A DNA stretch of 48,098 bases from Candidatus Gastranaerophilales bacterium (GTDB lineage Bacteria; Cyanobacteriota; Vampirovibrionia; Gastranaerophilales; Gastranaerophilaceae), in assembly GCA_947624645.1 (NCBI GenBank), contig CANQLG010000014.1, forward strand, positions 1-48,098, written 5' to 3'. Position 1 is the first letter of the stretch, and every line of letters begins with the position of its first letter. The notes under the pieces are model-generated. The model did not search any database and was not told the DNA's origin. It saw nothing but the letters and a program-made list of their open reading frames with translations. The translations under genes and the position numbers were made by a program. Shown piece by piece: positions 17,035 through 25,538 of the stretch.

Positions 17035-17838
17035 AAAGGATTTTAACTTTCTTGCCTGATTATCCTTTTCACTTATAATATGCAGTTTTTTGGAATCAAA
17101 AGAAGTTGAACCGCCTCCGTCAAAAGCCATAGCTTTTTCCATTCCCCATTCTTTTGTCAGATTTGCAACTTCTTCCAATTTCATAGGATTATCATTTGTT
17201 ATTATAAATAAATAAATATTATTCTCTCTTATGCCTATTGCGGTTCTTGCAAATTTATGAAGAGCTGATGCGGATTCACTGACAATTTTTCCGTTTCTCA
17301 TAATAACAAAAAATTCTTTTTCTAACCTTAAATCAGGTAATAACATAGGGCCTGCCTGTATTGCGTGTTTAATAATATAATCTTCGGGAGCCGGCTCATT
17401 ATGTGGAGCAATATCATATATAATCTTACCTTTTTTATCAGTTAAAATTCGAAATTCACTTCTGTTTAGAATTTTTTCCATATAAGGTTTAAGTGCTTCA
17501 TTTTCTATAAGATTTTCATTTTGAAGCGGATCCGCAATTAAATTTTCATCAATAGTAACATAAGAAACAGTTTTTTGATTTTTAGGATCAAAAAAACCTG
17601 CATTAACAACGAGCTTTGCTTTCAAACGTTTATAAACACTTTGATTCTCTTCAAGTTCACTGACGACAACCGGTCTGATTTTATTTTTTATTTTTTTTGT
17701 ATTTATTTCAATAACATAAACTCCATCAGGGTCTTCAACGATTCTGTATGCATTATTAAAGAAGAAAGCTTTAGCACTTAGAGGAAAAGAAAATAAAAAA
17801 CAGAAAACGCCGATAATTAATAATAAAAGTTTTTTCAT
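17017..17838 (-). CDS. secreted phosphodiester glycosidase (NAGPA-like domain) protein
   Basis: 273 residues with an N-terminal signal peptide (hydrophobic 2-20, then AKA-F near residue 24). The rest is one NAGPA/DUF2233-type domain: [30 protein letters not shown] and the C-terminal [13 protein letters not shown]. Family members cleave phosphodiester-linked sugars; in bacteria the substrate is usually unknown, with wall or surface glycans as candidates. It starts with TAATG overlap on the LptF/G-type permease gene, so it belongs to the lptB-permease operon and is likely periplasmic. A role in trimming envelope glycans fits this context but is inference. Confidence 0.82.
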   Translation of the reverse strand: MKKLLLLIIGVFCFLFSFPLSAKAFFFNNAYRIVEDPDGVYVIEINTKKIKNKIRPVVVSELEENQSVYKRLKAKLVVNAGFFDPKNQKTVSYVTIDENLIADPLQNENLIENEALKPYMEKILNRSEFRILTDKKGKIIYDIAPHNEPAPEDYIIKHAIQAGPMLLPDLRLEKEFFVIMRNGKIVSESASALHKFARTAIGIRENNIYLFIITNDNPMKLEEVANLTKEWGMEKAMAFDGGGSTSFDSKKLHIISEKDNQARKLKSFLVLFK

Positions 17839-18941
17839 TATACATCCTTTATTCTTTTTAAAACAGCAATAACAATTATAACCCCGACAGGAGCAATCAT
17901 AGAAGTTACAAATGGTGATAAAACTGCTTTTTCTGCCAATAAATCAAAAAACGGCATCGTTATATAATATAAAAATATAACTCCGACAGCAATAAGCATT
18001 CCTATGAATTTTTGTTCTCTGGGTTTAGAAAAACCTAATAGGCAGCCTAAAACGGCAAAAAGTATACACATAAATGAATGAGCATATCGTTGAATATATT
18101 TATTTAGCATAAATCTGTATTCATCATCCATTCTTTCTCTTTTTAAAAGTTTAATGTATTCTGAAATCTGCGAATTTGTAAGTTCTCTATCTCTGTTGAT
18201 TGAATATTTCATAAGTTTATAAGCATTTTGGGCGCTGTCGTTTTTAAGAATAACAAGATTATTTTCTTGCCCGATTTGTTCAAAAATTCCTTTTTCAGAA
18301 ATTAAATATTTCTTTGCACTATTGATAGTCCACGTAGAATAGTTATATTTAACAAAATCTGATATTAAAATACTGGATAATAAACTGGAACCTTTTTCGC
18401 TTTTATTATAAAAATTTAAAACTATAACATCTCTGATATTATTATCATCAAAATTAGGCACAATTATAATTTTGTTCATGGAATTATCGGGATTTTTAAC
18501 AGGAAAAACAAATTGAGAGACTCTGCTGTCTCCTTTTATAATTTTTAATTTACAGGCACTTATCGGAAGAAGTTTAGAACCGACAAAAAAAGTAAAAAAA
18601 CAGGCAAAAATACTGATAATAATAACAGATGCAATAATTCTTGTAAATTTAAATCCGGAACCTCTCATAACAGTGATTTCGGAATCTTTGCTGAGTTTAT
18701 CAAAAGTAATAATCGTACCTAAGAGCATGCCGACAGGAAGTGCAATATTAAGCACTTTAGGGAGCTCATACAGTAAAATTTTAGAGGCCATTACAATGGT
18801 ATAGTCGCCGGAAATAGTTCTTTGAACTGTTTTTAAAAATATTTCAGGCATAATCCAAATAATCATAAAAATGAATATACAAGCAAAGCAAGCCCAAAAA
18901 ACTTGAGAAAAAATATATTTATCAAGTAATTTGATTTTCAT
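17838..18941 (-). CDS. LptF/LptG (YjgP/YjgQ) family permease
   Basis: 367 residues. The three N-terminal helices (FWACFACIFIFMIIWIMPEI; VLNIALPVGMLLGTIITF; FACFFTFFVG) and three C-terminal helices flank a large periplasmic beta-jellyroll region (about 125-265). The conserved LPVGMLLGTIITFDKLSKDSE block and the coupling-helix region FDKLSKDSEITVMRGSG are present. With LptB it extracts LPS from the inner membrane and hands it to the periplasmic bridge. The gene starts one base inside lptB. Only one permease lies here; either the partner is elsewhere or, as I recall for cyanobacteria, one type of permease serves both positions. F and G cannot be told apart from sequence inspection. Confidence 0.88.
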   Translation of the reverse strand: MKIKLLDKYIFSQVFWACFACIFIFMIIWIMPEIFLKTVQRTISGDYTIVMASKILLYELPKVLNIALPVGMLLGTIITFDKLSKDSEITVMRGSGFKFTRIIASVIIISIFACFFTFFVGSKLLPISACKLKIIKGDSRVSQFVFPVKNPDNSMNKIIIVPNFDDNNIRDVIVLNFYNKSEKGSSLLSSILISDFVKYNYSTWTINSAKKYLISEKGIFEQIGQENNLVILKNDSAQNAYKLMKYSINRDRELTNSQISEYIKLLKRERMDDEYRFMLNKYIQRYAHSFMCILFAVLGCLLGFSKPREQKFIGMLIAVGVIFLYYITMPFFDLLAEKAVLSPFVTSMIAPVGVIIVIAVLKRIKDV

Positions 18942-19663
18942 CAGAGCGAGAAATCCTTTCCTAAATAGAATTCTTTAGCTACACTGTCATTAGCAATTTC
19001 ATTTTTTGTACCTTGAATTTTAATTTTACCGTCGAAAATAACGTAGGCTCTGTCTGTAATGGAAAGAGTAGCCTTGGGATTATGGTCGGTAATAAGTACT
19101 CCCAGCCCTCTATCTGAAAGAAGTTTAATATTATCCTTAATTTCACCGATAGCAATAGGGTCAATACCTGCAAAAGGTTCATCAAGTAAAATAAATTCAG
19201 GACTTGCAGCAAGCGCTCTTGCTATTTCAACACGGCGTCTTTCACCGCCAGATAGTGATACGGCTGAAGTATCACGAAGTTTTTTTATACTGAATTCTTC
19301 AAGAAGTTCTTCCAGTTTATCCTTTTTTTCCTGTTCATTTAGTTTATCATTGAGTTCAAGTACAAGTTTAATATTATCTTCGACAGATAATTTTCTAAAA
19401 ATGGAAGCCTCCTGAGGCAGATATCCGATACCATGTTTTGCACGCTTATCCATTGTCATATCGGTTAGTTCCGTATCATCAATAAAAATTTTACCGCTGT
19501 TAGGTTTAATCAAACCTACAACCATATAGAAAGTTGTTGTTTTACCCGCACCATTGGGACCCAAAAGCCCGACTACCTCACCTTTATTAACTTCAATTGA
19601 TATATCGTTAACAACAGTTCTGTCATTATATATTTTAACTAAATTTTCCGTTCTTATTTTCAT
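18941..19663 (-). CDS. lptB: LPS export ABC transporter ATP-binding protein LptB
   Basis: 240 residues, the size of LptB. Walker A GPNGAGKT (35-42), Q-loop YLPQEASIFRKLSVEDN (the LPQEASIFR form is diagnostic for LptB), signature LSGGERRRVEIARAL, Walker B FILLDEPFAGIDPIA and switch His in ITDHNPKATL. It powers LPS transport with the LptF/G-type permease whose start overlaps its stop (TGATG). The gene stands downstream of a strong terminator that closes the HEAT-repeat gene, so its promoter must lie in the short 19664-19690 interval or be read-through. Confidence 0.95.
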   Translation of the reverse strand: MKIRTENLVKIYNDRTVVNDISIEVNKGEVVGLLGPNGAGKTTTFYMVVGLIKPNSGKIFIDDTELTDMTMDKRAKHGIGYLPQEASIFRKLSVEDNIKLVLELNDKLNEQEKKDKLEELLEEFSIKKLRDTSAVSLSGGERRRVEIARALAASPEFILLDEPFAGIDPIAIGEIKDNIKLLSDRGLGVLITDHNPKATLSITDRAYVIFDGKIKIQGTKNEIANDSVAKEFYLGKDFSL

Positions 19664-19690
19664 ATCCTAACCCCAATTTAATATTAACAC

Positions 19691-19720
19691 AAAAAAGCCC
19701 GTTTACAAAACGGGCTTTTA
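19691..19720 (-). terminator. strong rho-independent terminator of the HEAT-repeat gene
   Basis: AAAAAAGCCCGTTT and AAACGGGCTTTT flank a 3-nt loop; on the minus strand the GC-rich stem is followed by TTTTTT. It begins 20 bp after the stop of the HEAT-repeat gene. A-tracts on both sides make it potentially bidirectional. Confidence 0.88.
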
Positions 19721-19739
19721 ATATATTTAAATCTTAATG

Positions 19740-20582
19740 TTAGGCATTAACTTTTTTAGGATCGTTAACCGGTTTCCAGTTAGCTGCCATAATTTTTTTG
19801 AAAGATTTGAGAGCTGTATCTTCAAGTTCACCGAGTTCTTCAGCTTTAACGATTAATTCTCTTAAAGGTAAAAGTGCTCTTTGGTCACGAAGTACACCTA
19901 ATGCAGCAGCTGCACCGGCTCTTACCAAATCATTTTCTTTTTCATTCTTCATAACTTCTATTAAAGAAGGTACTGCTTTTGTATCATTTAATTTACCTAA
20001 AGAAGTAACGGCATAAATTCTAACGTTTACCCATTCATCTTTAAGCATTTTAATAATATAATCAACAGATTTCGGGTTGCCGATTTCACCGAGAGCTCTT
20101 GTAGCATCGCATCTTACATTAACTTTTTCGCTGTCTAAAGATTCAATTAATGCATCGGTTGCTACATCGCCGATTTCGATTAAAGCATCGGTAGCAGTAA
20201 TACAAACTTGAGGATTTTCATCATTTAATGCTTCAACTAACGGTTCAACAACTTCTCTGCCGCCTAAACGACCTAAAGCTCTTGCTGCACGTACTCTTAC
20301 ATCAACATTTCTGTCTTCTCTCAGAGATTCAATTAGAGGAATTGTTGCGGAAATTTCGCCCAATTCACCTAAAGCTCTTGCAGCATATAAACGGACTGAA
20401 CCGTTTCTGTCATTTTTTAATACATCTATTAATGGTTCAACTGCGCTGGCGTCACCCATTTCTCCAAGTACTCTTGCAGCATTATATCTTACTTTTTCGG
20501 AATTGCTTGTTCTTAAATCATTTAACAATTCATCAAAGGATTTTTTTGCCTGCTTCTTTCTAGAGTTTACACTTATTGTCAT
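19740..20582 (-). CDS. HEAT-repeat protein (PBS-lyase-type HEAT repeats)
   Basis: 280 residues made almost entirely of about seven 31-residue HEAT units. Each carries the V(R/N)(V/R)xAARALGE(L/I)G turn, for example VRYNAARVLGEMGDASAVEP, VRLYAARALGELG and VRVRAARALGRLG. The array forms a right-handed solenoid used for protein binding. PBS-lyase-like HEAT proteins are abundant in cyanobacteria, where some handle bilin chromophores. Nothing here indicates bilin chemistry and no phycobiliprotein gene is nearby, so a scaffold role is more cautious. GGAGGAA lies just before the ATG, and the gene is followed by a strong terminator, suggesting a well-expressed single-gene unit. Confidence 0.85.
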   Translation of the reverse strand: MTISVNSRKKQAKKSFDELLNDLRTSNSEKVRYNAARVLGEMGDASAVEPLIDVLKNDRNGSVRLYAARALGELGEISATIPLIESLREDRNVDVRVRAARALGRLGGREVVEPLVEALNDENPQVCITATDALIEIGDVATDALIESLDSEKVNVRCDATRALGEIGNPKSVDYIIKMLKDEWVNVRIYAVTSLGKLNDTKAVPSLIEVMKNEKENDLVRAGAAAALGVLRDQRALLPLRELIVKAEELGELEDTALKSFKKIMAANWKPVNDPKKVNA

Positions 20583-20916
20583 TCTTCCTCCGACAAAACT
20601 TTACTAACTTACTTACCTTACTTATATAAAAAACTTTTCTTTCTATTTATTGCTACTTATTAAATATTTTGTAAAAAATTTTTAATAATTTTTACTTGGA
20701 TTATAAAATGTACTTTTAACACTTTATCGTTAATTGTTTTATAATATTACCATGCTTTTTTAATTTTTAAAATAGTTTGTTGTTTATAATTATACAATTA
20801 TTTTTTTAATATTAAGTCACATTAAATTATATTTGAGTAAAAAATTTAATAAAAATTTACAATTAAGTATTTTTTTTGGGCTATGATTATAGTATCTTGG
20901 TGAGGTTTGTTTTTTT
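20583..20916. other. 334-bp divergent intergenic region, no gene seen
   Basis: Very AT-rich and without a convincing reading frame on either strand. Next to the HEAT gene it holds a short imperfect tandem repeat of ACTTACTT/ACCTTACTT type (about 20600-20625), within the likely 5' leader. Near the other end TTTACA and TATGAT upstream of the UbiA-family gene are 20 bp apart, too wide for a confident promoter. No tRNA or riboswitch-like structure is apparent. Confidence 0.5.
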
Positions 20917-21843
20917 ATGGCTGTATCTAATAATGTTTTTATGACTTTTTTTACCGCAACAAGAGCTTATTCATTGCCAATTTCCATAATGTCTTGGTTT
21001 GTACCGTTTTTATTGGGAATATTTTCAGGCGGAAATGTTTATTACGGTTTAGTTTCTTTGTTCGGTATTATAGTATTGCATCTTGCCACTAATATCTTTG
21101 ATGATGCGATTGATTATACAAGAGAAAAAAAACTTATTGATTTAAAAATCAAAAATAAATTCAATTTCCAAGCGGGAAAATGTGCTTGCATATTTGACGG
21201 TATTTTATCGTTGAAACAGTATTATATGATTTCGTTTGTATTATTTTTATTTTCTTTGCTCTTTGCTTTTGCATTTATGTATTTATGTGGTTTAAAATTG
21301 TTGTTTGTTATAATTCCTTGTATATTTATTTGTTTGCTTTATCCCGTATTGGGGTGTTTGGGGTTGGGTGAGGTGCTTGTTAGTATTGTTTTTTCTCCAT
21401 TAATATATTCCGGTGTTTATTATGTAATGACGGGTGTATATTCGTATGATATTCTGCTTTTGTCTATTTCAACGGGGCTATTAGCTGTTGCTGTTTTACA
21501 TAATCATATGTTACTTGATTTCAGGTTCGATTTAACTAATCGTAAAATTACATTATGCCGTTTGGTTGGCAGTGAAAAAAAAGCTTTGGTATTGCTTGGT
21601 ATATTTATTATACTGTCATATTTGAATTTAGTTTTTCTTGTATTTTTTAAAGATTTTTCGTTCTGGTATTTATTGCCTCTCATTACAATTTTTCAGGCAG
21701 TGAATTTAATTAAAGTTATGTATAATTATATTGGCAGTCCAAATAGTGAAAATTTTTTGAATAATTTTAAATTACCTCAAAATTTATTGACTTCTTTTAC
21801 AATTTTATTATGTATAGCAATAGTGGCAGATAAATGTATATAA
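20917..21843 (+). CDS. UbiA-family prenyltransferase (MenA-like)
   Basis: 308 residues with about eight or nine membrane helices. The first aspartate-rich motif is ATNIFDDAIDYTREKK (about 63-78) and the second is LLDFRFDLTNRKITLCRLVG, corresponding to the NDxxD and DxxxD prenyl-diphosphate/Mg sites of UbiA enzymes. The arrangement and the GKTTL-like RKITLCRL resemble 1,4-dihydroxy-2-naphthoate prenyltransferase (MenA) most, though other UbiA subfamilies (chlorophyll, homogentisate, heme) cannot be excluded. It would attach an isoprenoid tail to an aromatic acceptor at the membrane. No other menaquinone gene lies in the window. GAGG precedes the ATG, and the gene overlaps the next one by 10 bp. 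Confidence 0.75.
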   Translation: MAVSNNVFMTFFTATRAYSLPISIMSWFVPFLLGIFSGGNVYYGLVSLFGIIVLHLATNIFDDAIDYTREKKLIDLKIKNKFNFQAGKCACIFDGILSLKQYYMISFVLFLFSLLFAFAFMYLCGLKLLFVIIPCIFICLLYPVLGCLGLGEVLVSIVFSPLIYSGVYYVMTGVYSYDILLLSISTGLLAVAVLHNHMLLDFRFDLTNRKITLCRLVGSEKKALVLLGIFIILSYLNLVFLVFFKDFSFWYLLPLITIFQAVNLIKVMYNYIGSPNSENFLNNFKLPQNLLTSFTILLCIAIVADKCI

Positions 21844-22040
21844 TTGAAAAAATTATTAAATTATATTTAAAATTTAAGAAAAAGGATATAAAGTATATTC
21901 CTCCCGAGAATGAGGATATGTATAAGATTGAAGATGTTTTAACCTGTAAACATAACTTTATGCCCATAGATTCAACCGGTGAAATATTAGCGTGTTCAAA
22001 ATGCGGATATATGGTTAATAAAAAAAGGCTGAAGCGTTAG
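21834..22040 (+). CDS. small zinc-ribbon-like protein, 68 aa
   Basis: The ATG lies 10 bp before the end of the prenyltransferase gene in another frame, so the two are translationally coupled. The peptide begins MYIIEKIIKLYLKFKKKDIK (basic, amphipathic, possibly membrane-associating). It then has CKHNF about 38 residues in and CSKCGYM near 54-60, a C-x-H ... CxxC set that could bind one zinc. It ends KKRLKR. No named family is recognised. A role tied to the prenyltransferase is suggested only by the overlap. Confidence 0.65.
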   Translation: MYIIEKIIKLYLKFKKKDIKYIPPENEDMYKIEDVLTCKHNFMPIDSTGEILACSKCGYMVNKKRLKR

Positions 22041-22591
22041 TATGGAGTTCTTCTGAATAATAATGTAAATTTATCTTCGCCGTAATAAAGCGTCAAAATT
22101 ATATATTTGGAATTATAATCAATATTTACCAAAGAATTAGGCGGAGTTGAGCGCATGGAATCTTTTGCGGTATCATAGAATTTCTTTTTAACACCTGCCG
22201 TAAATTTCTGCCATTTTGTTTGTTTAATTTTGGGTGTATTGGCATTATAAAAATTCATAGGTGTAGCTTCTTTTTTTACTGCGGGAATTATAAACTGAAC
22301 TTTACCGTTCTGTTTAAACAGAACATAATATTCGCCTGAAAGCTTTCTTGGAGTTAAAGAATAATACCCGGGTTCAATTTTATAATCTTTGAAATATAAA
22401 TCAGCAGCAGTTCTGAACAACGGATACGGCGACCAGGCATATTTTATCATATCTTCATCTTCAAAAGGGTCTATGCCGTTGTATAATTTTGATTGAAACG
22501 GTTGTGCGGAATCGTACAGCATATCATAATCTTCATCTGCATATACGCCCATACCTATAAGTAAAATCAAACATAGCAAAAATTTTTTCAT
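22037..22591 (-). CDS. hypothetical exported protein, 184 aa
   Basis: The N-terminus MKKFLLCLILLIGMGVYADE is a signal peptide (a cysteine at residue 7 is not in a clear lipobox). The mature part has several aromatic-rich beta-type segments (KIEPGYYSLTPRKLSGEYY, YIILTLYYGEDKFTLLFRR) and a basic linker. It reads as a small envelope protein of unknown function. It is convergent with the zinc-ribbon gene (4-bp overlap) and divergent from lysA. The start is chosen because the hydrophobic leader begins at the first Met. Confidence 0.65.
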   Translation of the reverse strand: MKKFLLCLILLIGMGVYADEDYDMLYDSAQPFQSKLYNGIDPFEDEDMIKYAWSPYPLFRTAADLYFKDYKIEPGYYSLTPRKLSGEYYVLFKQNGKVQFIIPAVKKEATPMNFYNANTPKIKQTKWQKFTAGVKKKFYDTAKDSMRSTPPNSLVNIDYNSKYIILTLYYGEDKFTLLFRRTPY

Positions 22592-22673
22592 ACTTAATAT
22601 AATAATACATTTTCTTTAATTATCAATATTGTTATGTTAATCTTAACTTATTGTGAAAATACAAGGAGAGGAT

Positions 22674-23999
22674 ATGAAAACGCCGAATCAGGATATAAAA
22701 CCGATAACAACGAGGATAAATGAAAAAGGAAACATTGAAATAGGCGGTTGTGACTTAATAGAGCTTGCAAATATTTATTCTACGCCATTATATGTATTTG
22801 ATGAAGCTACAATCAGGTCTATGACTAAAGCCTATAAAGATGCATTTAAAAAATATCCTAAAATGATGATGATGTATGCGGCAAAAGCATTTATGACAAA
22901 AGCTATATGTAAAATCATGGAACAAGAGGGTTTCGGGTTGGATTTATGTTCGGGCGGAGAAATATATACAGCGAAAACCTCGGGTTTTGATATGTCAAAA
23001 ACCTTATTTAACGGTAATAATAAATCTTATGAAGATATTTGTATGGCAATAGATAGCGGAGTAGGAACTTTTTCGGTTGATAATTTCTTTGAACTTGCTC
23101 TTTTAGATAGTATAGCTGCTTCAAAAAATACAACCGTACAAATTCTTTTAAGAATAACTCCCGGTATAGAATGTCATACACATGAATATATTCAAACAGG
23201 GCATTTGGATTCTAAATTCGGATTTGATTTAACACAAATTGATTCCGCAATAGAACTTTTGATTGATGAATATAAAAACCTTAAATTAGTGGGTTTACAT
23301 GCTCATACAGGTTCTCAAATATTTGAAAAACAAGTATATTATGATGAAGTTGAAGTTATATTTAAGGAAATTAGAAGAATCAAAGATAAATACAATATAA
23401 TTTTAACTGAAGTCAATCTTGGCGGGGGACTCGGTATTAAATATACCGAGGATGATAAGCCTATTAGTGTATATGAAATAGCAGATACGATTATTGACTC
23501 AATAAAAATTAATTCTGAAAAATACAAAATAGAAGAACCCTATGTATTTATAGAACCGGGAAGAAGCATAATAGGTACTGCAGGCGTAACATTATATACG
23601 GCAGGAAGCTCAAAACAAGTTCCAAACGGCAGAAAATATCAGGCTGTTGACGGCGGAATGTCTGATAATGCACGTCCTAGCCTATATCAGGCAAAATATA
23701 CGGTTGAAATCGCAAATAATCCTCTTTCTGAAGAAAAAGAACAAGTTACAATAGCGGGCAAACATTGTGAATCAGGTGATATTTTAGCAAAAGATATACT
23801 TTTACCCGTAATAAATGAGGGTGATATAATCTGTTTTTATACTACGGGTGCATACGGATATTCAATGTCGAGCAATTATAACAGAGTATTAAAATCGGCT
23901 GCGGTACTTGTAAATAATGGAAATTCTGATATTATATTAAATAGACAGACTTATGAACAATTGTGTGAATCAGATGTAATTCCTGAAAGTATACTTTAG
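22674..23999 (+). CDS. lysA: diaminopimelate decarboxylase
   Basis: 441 residues. A PLP-dependent fold III enzyme: MMYAAKAFMTKAI holds the Schiff-base lysine (K71), with LDLCSGGEIYTA, LVGLHAHTGSQIF, VNLGGGLGI, YVFIEPGRSI, CESGDILAKD (the active-site Cys-Glu of the dimer partner) and TTGAYGYSMSSNYN after it. It decarboxylates meso-diaminopimelate to lysine, downstream of dapB. I start at ATG 22674 because AAGGAG lies 7 bp upstream; a GTG at 22653 is in frame but would include that site. It heads the lysA-cdaA-eda-gcvPB run with gaps of 6, 0 and 15 bp. Confidence 0.95.
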   Translation: MKTPNQDIKPITTRINEKGNIEIGGCDLIELANIYSTPLYVFDEATIRSMTKAYKDAFKKYPKMMMMYAAKAFMTKAICKIMEQEGFGLDLCSGGEIYTAKTSGFDMSKTLFNGNNKSYEDICMAIDSGVGTFSVDNFFELALLDSIAASKNTTVQILLRITPGIECHTHEYIQTGHLDSKFGFDLTQIDSAIELLIDEYKNLKLVGLHAHTGSQIFEKQVYYDEVEVIFKEIRRIKDKYNIILTEVNLGGGLGIKYTEDDKPISVYEIADTIIDSIKINSEKYKIEEPYVFIEPGRSIIGTAGVTLYTAGSSKQVPNGRKYQAVDGGMSDNARPSLYQAKYTVEIANNPLSEEKEQVTIAGKHCESGDILAKDILLPVINEGDIICFYTTGAYGYSMSSNYNRVLKSAAVLVNNGNSDIILNRQTYEQLCESDVIPESIL

Positions 24000-24005
24000 G
24001 TTAAA

Positions 24006-24908
24006 ATGATAGAAAAATTTTTAGAATTATATGGTAATTTTTTTGGTAAAGCAGAGCTTCTGAGTGATAATGTAACTTTTACCATGAAAAGTGGCTTGCA
24101 AATTTTATTGGTCATAATTGTTGTCATATATTTATATATGAGATTCATTAAAAATACTCAAGCGGAAAAACTTGTCAGAGGTATTTTATTCTTTATAATA
24201 TGCGCTTGGCTTTTTTCCGTAATATTAATAGCATTGGATTTTCAAATATTAGGACAAATTGCCCAAACGTTACTGACCGGTATTTTATTTTCTTTCGTTA
24301 TAGTATTCCAGCCGGAACTCAGAAGATTTTTGGTTCATTTGGGTCAAACCAAATTTGTTGCAAAAAATTTCTTATTCTTTAAAAAAGATTCTCACGAACA
24401 AAAAACGAATGTTGTAAAAGAACTTACGGAGGCAGTAAAGTATTGCAGCAGAGTTAAGCGAGGCGCATTAATCGTTATTCAAAAAGTTGAGGATAAATCT
24501 TTTTATAATGAAGTAGGAATATCAATAAATGCAGATATTACGGCAGAATTGATACTTACGATATTTTTCCCCAATACCCCGTTACATGACGGTGCATTGG
24601 TTATATATAACGATAAAATATTAGCTGCCGGAGTTTTATTACCGCTCACGGAAGACCCTAAATTAAGCTGGAGGTACGGAACAAGGCACAGGGCTGCAAT
24701 AGGTGCAAGTGAAATATCAGATTCGGCTTGTATTGTTGTTTCGGAAGAAACGGGTGATATATCTATTGCAATTGATGGTATTTTGAGAAAATATGAAGAT
24801 ATAACATCTTTTAAGGATGATTTGGAAAAAATAATCGGAAGCAGCGAACCTCAAAAAGTTGAAAATGTATTTATGCAAAATTTATTGAAATTAAGAAAGA
24901 GCAAATAA
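24006..24908 (+). CDS. cdaA: diadenylate cyclase CdaA
   Basis: 300 residues. Three N-terminal membrane helices (about 31-49, 57-79, 83-102) are followed by a DAC/DisA_N catalytic domain with PLHDGALVIYND (DGA at 195-197) and YGTRHRAAIG (RHR at 227-229), the two motifs required to join two ATP into c-di-AMP. It is the membrane-type synthase. In Firmicutes cdaA sits with cdaR and glmM; here it follows lysA by 6 bp, the arrangement I recall from cyanobacteria. c-di-AMP typically controls potassium and osmotic balance. No CdaR or c-di-AMP receptor is seen in the window. Confidence 0.93.
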   Translation: MIEKFLELYGNFFGKAELLSDNVTFTMKSGLQILLVIIVVIYLYMRFIKNTQAEKLVRGILFFIICAWLFSVILIALDFQILGQIAQTLLTGILFSFVIVFQPELRRFLVHLGQTKFVAKNFLFFKKDSHEQKTNVVKELTEAVKYCSRVKRGALIVIQKVEDKSFYNEVGISINADITAELILTIFFPNTPLHDGALVIYNDKILAAGVLLPLTEDPKLSWRYGTRHRAAIGASEISDSACIVVSEETGDISIAIDGILRKYEDITSFKDDLEKIIGSSEPQKVENVFMQNLLKLRKSK

Positions 24909-25523
24909 ATGAATCCCATAGAAGTAATAGCCGAGGAAAAAGTTTTTGCTGTATTAAGAAACAGACAGCCCGATGAAACCAAAAATATAATAAATGCGCT
25001 GATGCAAGGCGGACTTAAAGTTATAGAGATTGTAATCGAAACGCCGCAAACAGTCGGTGTAATAGAACATATAAAAAAACAAACTCAAAGACCCTTGATA
25101 ATGGCTGGCGGAATAATAACTCAACGTCAGGCTCAAATAGCAATAGATTCAGGTGCAGATGTTATAGTATCACCTGTTTTCCAAATGAATCTTGTAAGAT
25201 TATGTAAAAGTCAAAAGATTCCGCTTATAATGACTGCAACAACGCCAAATGAAGCATATTCCGCTTGGAAAGCAAGAACTCAGTTAATAAAAATTTCACC
25301 TGCAAATCCTATGGGCGGGGCTGAATATATAGAAGACATTTTACGTCCGATGAGATTTATTAATGTTATTGCGGCAGGCAGTATTAAAATTGATGATATT
25401 CCTGCATATTTAAAAGCAGGTGCAAAAGCTGTCGGTATCGGCAGAGCATTTTATAACGGCTTGAATTTATCTGAAATTACGGAAAGGGCAAAACTAGCCT
25501 GTTTAAAAGCTAAATCATTATAA
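24909..25523 (+). CDS. eda: KDPG/KHG aldolase family protein
   Basis: 204 residues, a single TIM barrel of the Eda family. VFAVLRNRQPDET, KVIEIVIETP (conserved Glu), AGGIITQRQAQIAIDSGAD, the Schiff-base strand LIKISPANPMGG with its Lys, and VIAAGSIKIDDIPAYLKAGA are visible. It would cleave 2-keto-3-deoxy-6-phosphogluconate (or 4-hydroxy-2-oxoglutarate) to pyruvate. The usual partner edd is not adjacent, so an Entner-Doudoroff role cannot be assumed; 4-hydroxy-2-oxoglutarate or another 2-keto acid may be the real substrate. It begins directly after the cdaA stop with no gap. Confidence 0.85.
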   Translation: MNPIEVIAEEKVFAVLRNRQPDETKNIINALMQGGLKVIEIVIETPQTVGVIEHIKKQTQRPLIMAGGIITQRQAQIAIDSGADVIVSPVFQMNLVRLCKSQKIPLIMTATTPNEAYSAWKARTQLIKISPANPMGGAEYIEDILRPMRFINVIAAGSIKIDDIPAYLKAGAKAVGIGRAFYNGLNLSEITERAKLACLKAKSL

Positions 25524-25538
25524 ATTGGAATAGGGGAT

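Noticed and set aside
19740-20582. Bilin lyase (CpcE-like) call for the HEAT protein
   Set aside because: Only generic HEAT repeats are visible and no phycobiliprotein genes are nearby.
20583-20916. Small RNA or hidden gene in the divergent region
   Set aside because: No reading frame with a ribosome-binding site and no stable GC-containing stem could be found.
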